This document shows positions 52,926-61,314 of a stretch of 64,000 bases of DNA, in pieces (within the stretch, counting starts at the first letter, position 1; each line of letters begins with the position of its first letter). The DNA is from Enterococcus thailandicus. Lineage in GTDB: Bacteria; Bacillota; Bacilli; Lactobacillales; Enterococcaceae. The notes under the pieces are model-generated. The model saw nothing but the letters and a program-made list of their open reading frames with translations. It was not told where the DNA came from and searched no databases. The DNA is taken from the NCBI RefSeq assembly GCF_001886265.1, contig NZ_JXLE01000007.1, positions 62,001 to 126,000 on the forward strand, read 5' to 3'. Both the position numbers and the translations under genes were made by a program.

Positions 52926-55562
52926 ATGAAAGACATTTACACTGTCGCACATACCCATTGGGATTTTGAATGGTATTTTACCCGTCAAGAAGCACGCGTT
53001 CAATTTATTTTCCATATGGATGAAGTTTTGGAAGCTTTAGAAACGAATCAGTTAGATTATTATACGTTAGATGGTCAAATGTCGATCATCGAAGATTATT
53101 TAGCTTTATTTCCAGAAAAAGAAGTAGAAATCAAAAAATTTGTGACAGCAGGACGTTTATTTATTGGGCCATGGTTTACACAAATTGATGAAATGACTAC
53201 CTCAGGTGAATCAATTGTTCGTAATCTAAAAATCGGAATTACAGAAGCAAAAGCACTAGGTGGCGTGATGCGAGTTGGTTATCTTCCAGATTCTTTTGGA
53301 CAAGGACAAGATATGCCCAAAATTTATCAAGGATTTGATATTTCTCATGCATTATTTTGGCGAGGAATGCCAAGAGAAGCGAATACCCGTTATTTTTACT
53401 GGTCAAGTAATGATGGTTCAAAAGTCCTAACAGCTAATATTAAAAATGGTTACTATGCTGGTGTGGAATTGGTTGAGCAAAATCAATTTGATGAGCTTGC
53501 AGAAAAAATCAGTACACAGACACCGAGTGAGACCCATTTGTTACCTGTTGGTGGCGACCAACGAGCAGTTGACTTTGATTTGAAACAACGAATCAGTTTA
53601 GCCAATCAAGAAAGTGAAGAAGCTACTCGATTCATTGAAAGCAACTATCCGGTTTTCTTTAAATCTTTAGAAAACGAATCAGAAAAACTTCCTGAACTTT
53701 CTGGAGAATTTATTGAACCATCTGATTCAAAAATTCATCGTGGCATTTATTCTTCTAGATATGATTTGAAACAGGTTTATGATCGATTAGAACGTAGCTT
53801 GACTTACCAATTAGAACCACTATCTGTCGTAGCAGCAAATCACGGTATTCCTGTTAAACAAGGACTGATTACCAGTCTATGGAAAATCGTTGCTAGAGGA
53901 CAAGCTCATGATAGCGCAGGCGGTTGTAATAGCGATAAAACAAATCAAGACATTTATTTGCGTGGGGTTAATGGATTGCAAGAAGCTCAGTCTTGTGTTG
54001 ACTATTTATTGCGGAAACTAAGTATTTCTTTAAATCACGGACAAGACAATCAAGTTTTTCTTTGGAATCCGTTACCCTTTGAGTTAACAACAATTCGTAA
54101 AGTAGCACTTTCAACTAAAACAGCTACTTTTTCATTAGTCGATCAAAAGGGACAACCGGTTGAAGTTGAACTGTTAAGTCAAAAACGAGAAAATGCCGCA
54201 CTCTTGAGAAGAGATCCTGAGGCAATGAGTGATGAACATTATTATGTAAGTGAAGTAGCAATCGAGTGTACATTACCTTCAATGGGCTGGCTTTGTTTTA
54301 CGGTCGAAGAAACAACTGCAAGTGTACCACAGCTCACAAAAGCAACGGAGTTAGAAAATGACTGGTATGTTATCCAATTGAAAGAAGGAAAACTGAACCT
54401 TTATTCAAAAGAATTGAAGAAATGGTACCATGATTTCTTATGGTTTGAAGACAGTGGCGATGAAGGGGACACGTATGATTATTCGCCAGCGTTTAATGAT
54501 TGGTTCTTAAAACTTGATTTTTCACAGCATAACCAAGCAATGGTTGAGCAAGGGGACTTGATTAGTCGAATGACGATTGAGGGAGAATGGGCATTACCTT
54601 TTGACCTATGTTCACGAAAAGAACAAGTAACAGATGGAACAGTCAGCTATACGATGGTTCTGGAATGCAATAAGCAAACGAACTTGATTGATGTGCATCT
54701 AACACTGGATAATCAAGTGCTTGATCATCGCTTACGTTTGATGATTGCAACAAAAACAAAGGCCGTGGTTTCTACAAGTGATACACCATTTGGCATAATA
54801 AAACGTCCAATAGAAGAAAAACATTTACCTGATTGGAAAGAAATCGGGTATAAAGAAGAACCGACAAGTATGCGACCAATGTTACATCTTGCCAATCTCC
54901 ATGATGAAAAAGAAAGCTGGTCATTTTTAACTAGAGGTACGAAAGATTTTCAAGTAATCGACGGCGAAAGGCAGCAATTAGCAATCACTGTTTTCCGTGG
55001 TGTGGGCTACTTGGGACGTCCAGATACATTGCGAAGACCCGGAGATGCCTCTGGACTTCAAACAAAAGTTGTTCCAACACCAGATAGCCAATTAGTAGGT
55101 ACAGTTGTGTTCGAAGGCAGCCTTGTTTTAGATGAATTTTTCGATAGCCAGAAGTTACAAACCAACTATTTAGAAACAACACAAGAAGCACTTGACTATC
55201 AGACGCAGGAACTGAATCGTTTTACAACACCAATCCAATATTTCCCAGTCAATCCAAAATCACTTATTGAAGACCCACGTGGAAAAGTAACCATCGATGA
55301 ACTGACAGTTGTGTTTAGTAGTCTTCAAGCAACGATTGATGGAACAGGGATTGAATTACGTTTGTATAATCCAACAGATGTAGCACAAACAGCACCAGGT
55401 AAACTCTCTTTTGATGCACCTACTGAAGTAAAATTACTGAACTTGGAAGGGAAAGTAATTGATTCGGTAAGCGAAAATGTGACTACTTTACCGATGAGTG
55501 CTTTCAAGCCAGGTGAAATTCGAACGTATGGCATTTTTTTCAATCAAAAAGAAATGGAGTAG
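52926..55562 (+). CDS. GH38 alpha-mannosidase
   Basis: 878 residues from ATG 52926 behind GAGGAGTGG. The zinc site starts with VAHTHWDFEWYFTRQ (H9, H11, D13), and the nucleophile Asp is in VGYLPDSFGQGQDMPKIYQG; RGQAHDSAGGCNSDKTN carries the second metal histidine. Cytoplasmic, without a signal peptide. Bacterial GH38 enzymes of this length trim alpha-mannose from imported N-glycan fragments or hydrolyse 2-O-mannosylglycerate-6P. Context with GH125 and a secreted endoglycosidase favours N-glycan. It lies between the EIIC and GH125 genes, four bases before the latter. Confidence 0.92.
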   Translation: MKDIYTVAHTHWDFEWYFTRQEARVQFIFHMDEVLEALETNQLDYYTLDGQMSIIEDYLALFPEKEVEIKKFVTAGRLFIGPWFTQIDEMTTSGESIVRNLKIGITEAKALGGVMRVGYLPDSFGQGQDMPKIYQGFDISHALFWRGMPREANTRYFYWSSNDGSKVLTANIKNGYYAGVELVEQNQFDELAEKISTQTPSETHLLPVGGDQRAVDFDLKQRISLANQESEEATRFIESNYPVFFKSLENESEKLPELSGEFIEPSDSKIHRGIYSSRYDLKQVYDRLERSLTYQLEPLSVVAANHGIPVKQGLITSLWKIVARGQAHDSAGGCNSDKTNQDIYLRGVNGLQEAQSCVDYLLRKLSISLNHGQDNQVFLWNPLPFELTTIRKVALSTKTATFSLVDQKGQPVEVELLSQKRENAALLRRDPEAMSDEHYYVSEVAIECTLPSMGWLCFTVEETTASVPQLTKATELENDWYVIQLKEGKLNLYSKELKKWYHDFLWFEDSGDEGDTYDYSPAFNDWFLKLDFSQHNQAMVEQGDLISRMTIEGEWALPFDLCSRKEQVTDGTVSYTMVLECNKQTNLIDVHLTLDNQVLDHRLRLMIATKTKAVVSTSDTPFGIIKRPIEEKHLPDWKEIGYKEEPTSMRPMLHLANLHDEKESWSFLTRGTKDFQVIDGERQQLAITVFRGVGYLGRPDTLRRPGDASGLQTKVVPTPDSQLVGTVVFEGSLVLDEFFDSQKLQTNYLETTQEALDYQTQELNRFTTPIQYFPVNPKSLIEDPRGKVTIDELTVVFSSLQATIDGTGIELRLYNPTDVAQTAPGKLSFDAPTEVKLLNLEGKVIDSVSENVTTLPMSAFKPGEIRTYGIFFNQKEME

Positions 55563-55566
55563 TGAC

Positions 55567-56856
55567 GTGATCAATCAAACAGACTTAATCAATGAAATCC
55601 AACAATATGCAATGACTATCAATTTAAAAGATGCAAAAGCAACAAAGTTATTTCAACATGCACTCGTTGATACAATTACGAATACGGTTTCTGTGAGAGA
55701 AAATGGCGAAATCTTTGTTGCTACAGGTGATATTTCTGCCATGTGGCTAAGAGATTCAACTTTTCAAGTCTTGCCATATTTAGAAATTGTCCATGAGGTC
55801 CCGACAATCAAACAATTGATTCATGGCGTATTGAAGCAACAATTAACGTATATCAAACATGATCCTTATTCTAATGCGTTTAACAAAGAAGTTGGTGGTG
55901 GTCATTACAGTAATGACACGTCGAATATTCCAATTTCGCCATTAGTTTGGGAAAGAAAATTTGAAATTGATTCATTATGTGCACCATTTTTCTTAGCGTT
56001 TCATCTCTACAAAAAAACGGGTTATGAAGCACATTTGACTCCTGATTTTTGGGCGGTCGCTGAGTTGGCAATTGACACTTTTATTACGGAACAGCACCAT
56101 GAATCATCAGATTATCTTTTCCAACGTACAAATTGTCCGCCATCAGATACTTTAGCGAGAGAAGGAAGAGGAACACCGATAAATTATACTGGAATGGTCT
56201 GGAGTGGCTTCCGTCCAAGTGATGATGCATGCACTTATGGTTACTTTGTTCCAGGAAATCTATTTATTCTAGTTATCTTGGATCAATTGCTGGAATTATT
56301 AGCAGTGAAACCGAAAGAAGACCAAGAAGTATTACGTCAAAAAATCCAGAAATTACAAGAAGACATCTCAAAAGGTGTCCAACAATTTGCTATTTTAAAT
56401 GACGAAAATGGTGAAAGTTATTATGCATATGAGGTAGATGGTTTAGGAAATCATTTATTTATGGATGATGCAAATGTTCCTAGCTTATTATCTTTACCGT
56501 TTTTAGGTTACATGAAAGAAGACAATCCGCTTTATCAAACAACACGCCAGAAAATTTTAAGTAAAGAAAATCCTTATTATTATTCTGGAACCTACTTGGC
56601 AGGAATTGGCAGTCCACATACACCACCAAACTATGTCTGGCCAATTTCACTTGCGATGGAAGGCTTGACTTCAACGAATCGTAACTTTGTTGAAGAAAAA
56701 ATTGATCAAATTGCTAAAAACGACGCTGGAACTTTGCAGTGTCATGAGGGAGTTGATGTGGATAATCCCGAGAATTATACGAGAGAATGGTTTTCTTGGG
56801 CGAATATGACGTATTGTGGGTTGGTTTTTCACTATTTGAATTTAGGTGGAAAATGA
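55567..56856 (+). CDS. GH125 exo-alpha-1,6-mannosidase
   Basis: 429 residues from GTG 55567, behind AATGGAGTAGTGAC and four bases after the mannosidase stop. FVATGDISAMWLRDSTFQVL near residue 55, PPNYVWPISLAMEGLTSTNR and the catalytic acid region TLQCHEGVDVDNPENYTREW mark family GH125 (formerly DUF1237). These enzymes remove alpha-1,6-linked mannose with inversion. Cytoplasmic. With GH38 it would take apart the mannose core released by the GH18 enzyme. Confidence 0.92.
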   Translation: MINQTDLINEIQQYAMTINLKDAKATKLFQHALVDTITNTVSVRENGEIFVATGDISAMWLRDSTFQVLPYLEIVHEVPTIKQLIHGVLKQQLTYIKHDPYSNAFNKEVGGGHYSNDTSNIPISPLVWERKFEIDSLCAPFFLAFHLYKKTGYEAHLTPDFWAVAELAIDTFITEQHHESSDYLFQRTNCPPSDTLAREGRGTPINYTGMVWSGFRPSDDACTYGYFVPGNLFILVILDQLLELLAVKPKEDQEVLRQKIQKLQEDISKGVQQFAILNDENGESYYAYEVDGLGNHLFMDDANVPSLLSLPFLGYMKEDNPLYQTTRQKILSKENPYYYSGTYLAGIGSPHTPPNYVWPISLAMEGLTSTNRNFVEEKIDQIAKNDAGTLQCHEGVDVDNPENYTREWFSWANMTYCGLVFHYLNLGGK

Positions 56857-56909
56857 ATAGTTAAATGCTGCTTGACGGAATGTTTTACAGAAAAAGAGGA
56901 GAAAACAAA

Positions 56910-58076
56910 ATGAAGAAAATGAAGTTTGGATTTGCTGCACTCGTTTTTTTTGCTATGACACTTTTTATTCCTGTAACAGTTCATGGACAAGAACAAGAAC
57001 ATTCAACACAGACGATGGTTTACTATCGAGCTTGGCGCGATAAAACGATGCACGGGGTCAACACTAGTTTACCTGATGAAAATTGGCTGACAATGGATGA
57101 TATTCCTTATGGGATCGACATTGTAAACATCTTTAGTTATGTACCAAAAGGGGAAGAAGAAAAAGCAGCACCTTTTTTTAAGGAATTGAAAGAACATTAT
57201 GTACCTAACCTGCATGCACGCGGTGTGAAATTGACCAAGGCAATTGATTATTCAGAATTGCTAAAAGTCCCTTATGCTGGTTCGTTTCCAACAGAACAAG
57301 AATTTGATGCGTATGCGAATCAATTACTAGATGAACATGTACGCGCTTATGGTATTGATGGGCTTGATATTGATATGGAAACTTTCCCAAGCGCCACAGA
57401 CATTGCTCTTTCAGATGGTGTAATCAAAGCATTAGCGAAATACATTGGGCCACTAGCGAATAATGGGACCGTTTTTGTTTACGACACAAATGGTTCCAAC
57501 TTGGCACCTTTACAAGATGTTGCATCAAGTTTCACTTATTTAGGATACCAACAGTACGGCTCGGATGACACACGAACACAACGCGCAATCAATGATTATA
57601 CCAATGTCATTGAAAAAGAGCGCTTTATGCCAGGTTTGACATTTCCTGAAGAGCAAGACAACAACCGTTGGTACGACACAAAAGAACCTTATGAAACAAG
57701 TAATATCTACAAAGTAGCAAAATTTACCGCAGACCATCAATTATATGGAATGTTTTTATATGCTTTGGATCGAGATGGGCGAACATATAATGAAGATGAT
57801 TTGAATCATGTTGTGCCGTCAAACTTTTTATGGACAAAAACGGCTATTTTGCAAGCAAAAGGATTTACTTTAGAACAAGCGAAAAATATTGCGATTCATC
57901 ATTGGAACCGAGTAAGTGAAGAAGGACCAATAAAAAATTCAGTCCTAGAAAAAATCAATTCTGCGCAATCTAATTATGAAGTGAACAAAGTATTACTAGG
58001 ATCAAGTAATGATTTCGTAAATGACGGTGCAAGTATCACCTATGATCCAATTTATGAATTAACACTTATGAAATAA
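56910..58076 (+). CDS. Secreted GH18 endo-beta-N-acetylglucosaminidase
   Basis: 388 residues from ATG 56910 behind AAAGAGGAG. Signal peptide to about residue 26 (VTVHG-QEQE). The GH18 catalytic line is YGIDGLDIDMETFPSA, with D-x-x-D-x-D-x-E; the barrel strands MVYYRAWRDKTMHG and YGIDIVNIFSYVP precede it. This is the text of enterococcal endoglycosidases such as EfEndo18A, which cut the chitobiose core of high-mannose N-glycans on host glycoproteins. No wall anchor, so it is secreted free. The released glycan is the likely substrate of the rest of the operon. Confidence 0.9.
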   Translation: MKKMKFGFAALVFFAMTLFIPVTVHGQEQEHSTQTMVYYRAWRDKTMHGVNTSLPDENWLTMDDIPYGIDIVNIFSYVPKGEEEKAAPFFKELKEHYVPNLHARGVKLTKAIDYSELLKVPYAGSFPTEQEFDAYANQLLDEHVRAYGIDGLDIDMETFPSATDIALSDGVIKALAKYIGPLANNGTVFVYDTNGSNLAPLQDVASSFTYLGYQQYGSDDTRTQRAINDYTNVIEKERFMPGLTFPEEQDNNRWYDTKEPYETSNIYKVAKFTADHQLYGMFLYALDRDGRTYNEDDLNHVVPSNFLWTKTAILQAKGFTLEQAKNIAIHHWNRVSEEGPIKNSVLEKINSAQSNYEVNKVLLGSSNDFVNDGASITYDPIYELTLMK

Positions 58077-58118
58077 AAAATAAAGGTATGGCAACTACTC
58101 GCCATACCTTTATTTTTT
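58077..58118. terminator. Bidirectional terminator
   Basis: AAATAAAGGTATGGC and GCCATACCTTTATTT are perfect arms with A- and T-runs, between the convergent GH18 and SDR genes. Confidence 0.9.
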
Positions 58119-58120
58119 TG

Positions 58121-58756
58121 CTATTTAGCTAGTGTCTTTGCAATTTCCTCAGTTCCTTCAGAAAGAACAATTGTCTTTCGCGAAAAAGCGGAAGTATCTA
58201 CTAATTGGCTTAAAAATGCAGCAACTGTTTGGCGACTGATTGTTTTAGCAGCTTGTTCACCAGGCGCAGTTAATTGAATGTGTGAAACTTTTTCTTCGTT
58301 GGTCAAAGTAACTGGTTGAATAATCACATAATCTAAAGTCGTTTGATTTTTCAACCACTCATCAGCATAATGTTTTGTAATGTAGTAGTCAATCATTGAA
58401 TCGGGCCAGTTTGCTGGATTATCTGCAAAAACAGCACTAATCATCAGGTAACGTTTCACTGCAGCTTGTTCTGCTGCACGAATAGTTTTGATTGCACCAT
58501 CAAGGTCGACTTGTAATAAGTTCTTTCCTTGAGAGCCAGCTGCAAAAATAACTGTATCGATTTCTTTAAAAGTGTTGCTCATTTCTTCTACTGTCCAAGT
58601 CAAATCAAATGAAACGTAAGTAACGTTATTTGCTTCAACGAGTGATTGTTTGGCAACATTACGAACACCAGCAGTAACTTGGTGGTCAGTCTTTGCAAGG
58701 TCTTCGATTAAATGGCGACCAATTTGACCATTGGCACCGACAACAAAAATGTTCAT
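58121..58756 (-). CDS. NAD(P)-binding atypical short-chain dehydrogenase (YwnB/SDR_a5-like)
   Basis: 211 residues. NIFVVGANGQIGRHLIEDLA at residues 2-21 is the GxxGxxG loop, IDTVIFAAGSQGKNLLQVDL and VKRYLMISAVFADNPANW follow, and YYITKHYADEWLKNQTTLDY has a Y-x-x-x-K-like arrangement. Such proteins are small NADPH-binding reductases or redox-linked regulators. ATG 58756 follows AAAGGAAGATTCC. Substrate unknown. Confidence 0.8.
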   Translation of the reverse strand: MNIFVVGANGQIGRHLIEDLAKTDHQVTAGVRNVAKQSLVEANNVTYVSFDLTWTVEEMSNTFKEIDTVIFAAGSQGKNLLQVDLDGAIKTIRAAEQAAVKRYLMISAVFADNPANWPDSMIDYYITKHYADEWLKNQTTLDYVIIQPVTLTNEEKVSHIQLTAPGEQAAKTISRQTVAAFLSQLVDTSAFSRKTIVLSEGTEEIAKTLAK

Positions 58757-59057
58757 AGGAATCTTCCTTTCAGTTCAATTTCTTTCGCACCCATAGTAAC
58801 ACGAAGTTATTTAAATGTTCAGTGTTAACCCTTGGAAGGGAATGAAAAAGAAAGATAATATATCAAAGTAGAAAATGAGTTGAATAGTCTAAGAATGTTA
58901 GTCTAGACTTAATTTGGAGCCAACAAACTAATAAACTGATATTTATATAAAGTCTAGCAAATTTTTAGTACCCTCTCTGCGCAATTTAATTCTTTCTGAC
59001 TATGAAATATTACCTTATAATATGAGTTATTTAATTATAGAAGTAATAGCTGTATGC

Positions 59058-59086
59058 TATAATATTTTTTGTAAACGTTTACAAAA
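59058..59086 (+). promoter_or_regulatory. Promoter -10 and cre palindrome upstream of the secreted protein at 59105
   Basis: TATAAT at 59058-59063 is followed by the perfect palindrome TTTTGTAAACGTTTACAAAA (59067-59086), a CcpA cre-type site overlying the transcription start, 18 bases before the start codon. It predicts glucose repression. The rest of 58757-59057 is AT-rich with no gene or structure I can name. Confidence 0.75.
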
Positions 59087-59104
59087 ATATAGGGGAGTGT
59101 TAAA

Positions 59105-59779
59105 ATGAAAAAAGTTAAACTAATTATTACGATGTTGTCTTGTATGTTGCTACTGAGTATATTAGCCCCAGGTACTTCTCAAGTTATCTATGCTTCAGAA
59201 AATGATGATAGTATAGAAACAAATAAAATGTTTCAACCAGAGAAGATAACCATACTTGACTCAAATAATTTGTACAAAGCATTTGTTAATGAAATCAATA
59301 GTCCAGAAATGAAAGAACAAATAGCTCTTCACGAAGAATCACAAAAAACGATAGACTTGATTCAATCACTTATAGTAAAATATGATGGTGCTGAAGTCAA
59401 AATGTGCTATGCAGTTCAAACTCTAGGTGATTATATAGTACCATTAGGTAATGGATGGTCAGAAAAATTTGTGAATGGTGGTATTAATGAGTACGCAACC
59501 ACTAAGGCAGGTTTAGCAAACTTAAGAGATTATTTAGGCGGTGCCGCTGTAGGATTTGCTGTGAATGGGGCAGCCTATGGAGCGGTAATTGGTGGAGTTA
59601 TGGGGGCTGTCGTCGGTGTTATTATTGGAGCTGGGATATTAAGTAATCGTTGTAATCAAGGACAGGCTGACATTAAAGCTATGATTAATAAAGGTAGAAC
59701 AAAAGGTGGTGTTCGACTGACGTTAACAGCAGAATTTCCCATTTGTAGCCTTGATTCACAAACACAATGTGCTATCTGA
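59105..59779 (+). CDS. Sec-secreted cysteine-containing glycine-rich protein, bacteriocin- or toxin-like
   Basis: 224 residues behind ATAGGGGAGTG. Signal peptide to about residue 31 (SQVIYA-SENDD). The first 90 mature residues are polar and helical. Then come four cysteines in the mature chain: in VKMCYAVQTLGD, SNRCNQGQ, EFPICSLDS and TQCAI at the C-terminus. Between the first two lies a glycine-rich hydrophobic stretch, LGGAAVGFAVNGAAYGAVIG then GVMGAVVGVIIGAGIL, like glycine-zipper membrane inserters and bacteriocins. No family recognised. A 30-residue membrane protein follows. Control by CcpA is likely from the cre palindrome. Confidence 0.65.
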   Translation: MKKVKLIITMLSCMLLLSILAPGTSQVIYASENDDSIETNKMFQPEKITILDSNNLYKAFVNEINSPEMKEQIALHEESQKTIDLIQSLIVKYDGAEVKMCYAVQTLGDYIVPLGNGWSEKFVNGGINEYATTKAGLANLRDYLGGAAVGFAVNGAAYGAVIGGVMGAVVGVIIGAGILSNRCNQGQADIKAMINKGRTKGGVRLTLTAEFPICSLDSQTQCAI

Positions 59780-59820
59780 TAATGTAATGATTATAAGATA
59801 GCTGATAGGAGTTTACGTAT

Positions 59821-59913
59821 ATGTTTCCGATGAGAAATTTTCTGATCTTTTCGACTGTTTTTGTAGTAATATTGCTGTTTATAAAATACTATAAAAATAA
59901 TCGAAGAAAATAG
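59821..59913 (+). CDS. 30-aa single-span membrane protein, candidate immunity protein
   Basis: ATAGGAG lies ten bases before ATG 59821. The product begins MFPMRNFLIFSTVFVVILLF and ends IKYYKNNRRK: one membrane span and a strongly basic tail. It starts 41 bases after the stop of the secreted protein, with no terminator between. Position and build suggest an immunity or localisation partner. It is far below gene-caller limits; translation is supported only by the ribosome site. Confidence 0.5.
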   Translation: MFPMRNFLIFSTVFVVILLFIKYYKNNRRK

Positions 59914-60073
59914 TTTTCGACTATTTGGAAAGTAACTATTAAAAATCAAATACATAATGAACAATAAAAAAATGGGAGTAAAGTTAATCATCTTTGAGTT
60001 TCACCGCTAAAGACGGTGGCAAAGACATTACTATATCAAAAAGAAGTAGCTAGTCGTCTCGCTAAAGTGACGG

Positions 60074-60178
60074 CTATTTCTTTTTGTCGTTTTTAAGCAC
60101 AGCCATAATCAAACCAATCAATGCGATGGTAAACATACCAAAGCCGAGAATGATTTGAATTGTTTCATATGCGGACAA
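60074..60178 (-). CDS. Putative holin-like type I toxin, 34 aa
   Basis: TTG 60178 follows GAAAGGAGTAACC. The 34-residue product begins MSAYETIQIILGFGMFTIAL and ends VLKNDKKK: the typical Hol-Tox family sequence (M-S-x-Y-E-T-I-Q-x-x-L-G-F-G-x-F), one membrane span and a lysine tail. A -10 TATAAT lies on the minus strand near 60282-60277. The 3' end sits in an inverted repeat (AAAAAGAAGTAGC near 60039 facing GCTATTTCTTTTT near 60073) that can terminate both strands, so an overlapping antisense RNA read from the + strand is expected, as in txpA/ratA-type systems. The hairpin at 60289-60330 lies upstream. The remaining bases 59914-60385 hold nothing else I recognise. Confidence 0.8.
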   Translation of the reverse strand: MSAYETIQIILGFGMFTIALIGLIMAVLKNDKKK

Positions 60179-60384
60179 AAAGGTTACTCCTTTCGTAGCG
60201 TCCAGTACTTACATTCATAAGCACCACCACCTTTCGAAAAGTAACCACCGTCATTCAACTTCACTGTCAAATTTGATTATAGCATAAGCCTTCCTAAACA
60301 TAAGTAAATGTTTGGGAAGGCTTTCTTTTTTTTTGCTTTATTTTGTTTAATGAATGTGAGAAAAGCTAGACTAACCATTCAGGG

Positions 60385-60660
60385 TGATCGTTTTTGAAGC
60401 TGAACGCTTGGAACCACAACCTTATTCACGGTGTTCAAGAAGTAACTCCTGCAAAATAAGCCCAAATTACTCAAAAATTTGAGAAACAATTTCTGGTAAT
60501 TTATTCTTATTTATTGGAGCTGGGCACTTCTTTTACAACCTCATACACGGTGTTCCCCAAGCAACTTCTCGAAATAATTCATAACTGTCCAAAAATATGG
60601 AAAGCTATTTTTGTCAGTTGCTCATTATTTTTTCGAAGCTGAACGCTTGGAGCCACAACC
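60385..60660 (-). repeat. Hairpin elements (cluster H, two full units of different subfamilies plus a partial)
   Basis: On the minus strand. Unit 60660-60541 is the CAAGCGTTCAGCTTCG type facing GAGAAGTTGCTTGG. Unit 60540-60422 starts GGTTGTAAAAGAAGTGC and pairs AAGAAGT with ACTTCTT and CAGCTCC with GGAGTT. A partial third unit ends at 60421. The cluster begins five bases after the panT stop codon and has the same direction as panT. Confidence 0.92.
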
Positions 60661-60665
60661 TTTTT

Positions 60666-61301
60666 TTACAATTCTTGCGTAGGGTTCGTCTTAACCAATT
60701 TAAGCAATACACTTGCTGCACCAGCAGTAGCAAGTCCCGCAACAATTGCCTCAGGAACACCACTAGTAAAGATCACAGCCAGAATCGCTGAATAGACTGC
60801 ATTGGTATTTGCACCAATTACTTGCGCATAATCTTGTTGGAATAAAAAATAAATCAAATTCATAACTAAAATCGTATTTGTAAGTGAACCGGCTAATCCT
60901 GCGATAAATAATGCGACAGGCGAAGTGTTTCTCTTAGAAAAACGTTTGAATCCCATATAAACAAAATAGGGAACGATTCCAATCAAAATTCGTGGAATAA
61001 ACACAACTAACAATGCCTTCCAGCTACCTTGAGTAGTACCAATTACAGGGACTAAAGGTGAAAACACAAAGGAAAGTGGTGTTTGAATAATTGTGCTACG
61101 AATTAAGCTGATGAAGCCAAAAACGCCACCAAGGAATGCACCCAATCTTGGTCCTAAAACAATTGAAGCGATAATGACTGGGATGTGCATCGTTGTTGCG
61201 TTGATTGGGCCAATCGGAATAAATCCAAGTGGTGTGACTGCTAATAAAATCAGAATGGCTAAAAACATTGCGGTTAAAGTGAAATTTTTAGTGTTTTTCA
61301 T
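60666..61301 (-). CDS. panT: ECF transporter S component, probably pantothenate-specific
   Basis: 211 residues from ATG 61301 behind GAGGAGG. Six membrane spans. The N-terminal span and loop FIPIGPINATTMHIPVIIAS and GPRLGAFLGGVFGFISLIRS are typical ECF S-component signatures for binding the energising EcfT. It is the last gene of an operon with coaC and coaB, which use pantothenate downstream, so pantothenate is the most likely vitamin. EcfA and EcfT are encoded elsewhere and shared. Confidence 0.85.
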   Translation of the reverse strand: MKNTKNFTLTAMFLAILILLAVTPLGFIPIGPINATTMHIPVIIASIVLGPRLGAFLGGVFGFISLIRSTIIQTPLSFVFSPLVPVIGTTQGSWKALLVVFIPRILIGIVPYFVYMGFKRFSKRNTSPVALFIAGLAGSLTNTILVMNLIYFLFQQDYAQVIGANTNAVYSAILAVIFTSGVPEAIVAGLATAGAASVLLKLVKTNPTQEL

Positions 61302-61314
61302 CACTTTTCCTCCT

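Noticed and set aside
59791-59991. Minus-strand frame of 66 codons
   Set aside because: Antisense to the small membrane protein at 59821, no ribosome site, AT-rich composition.
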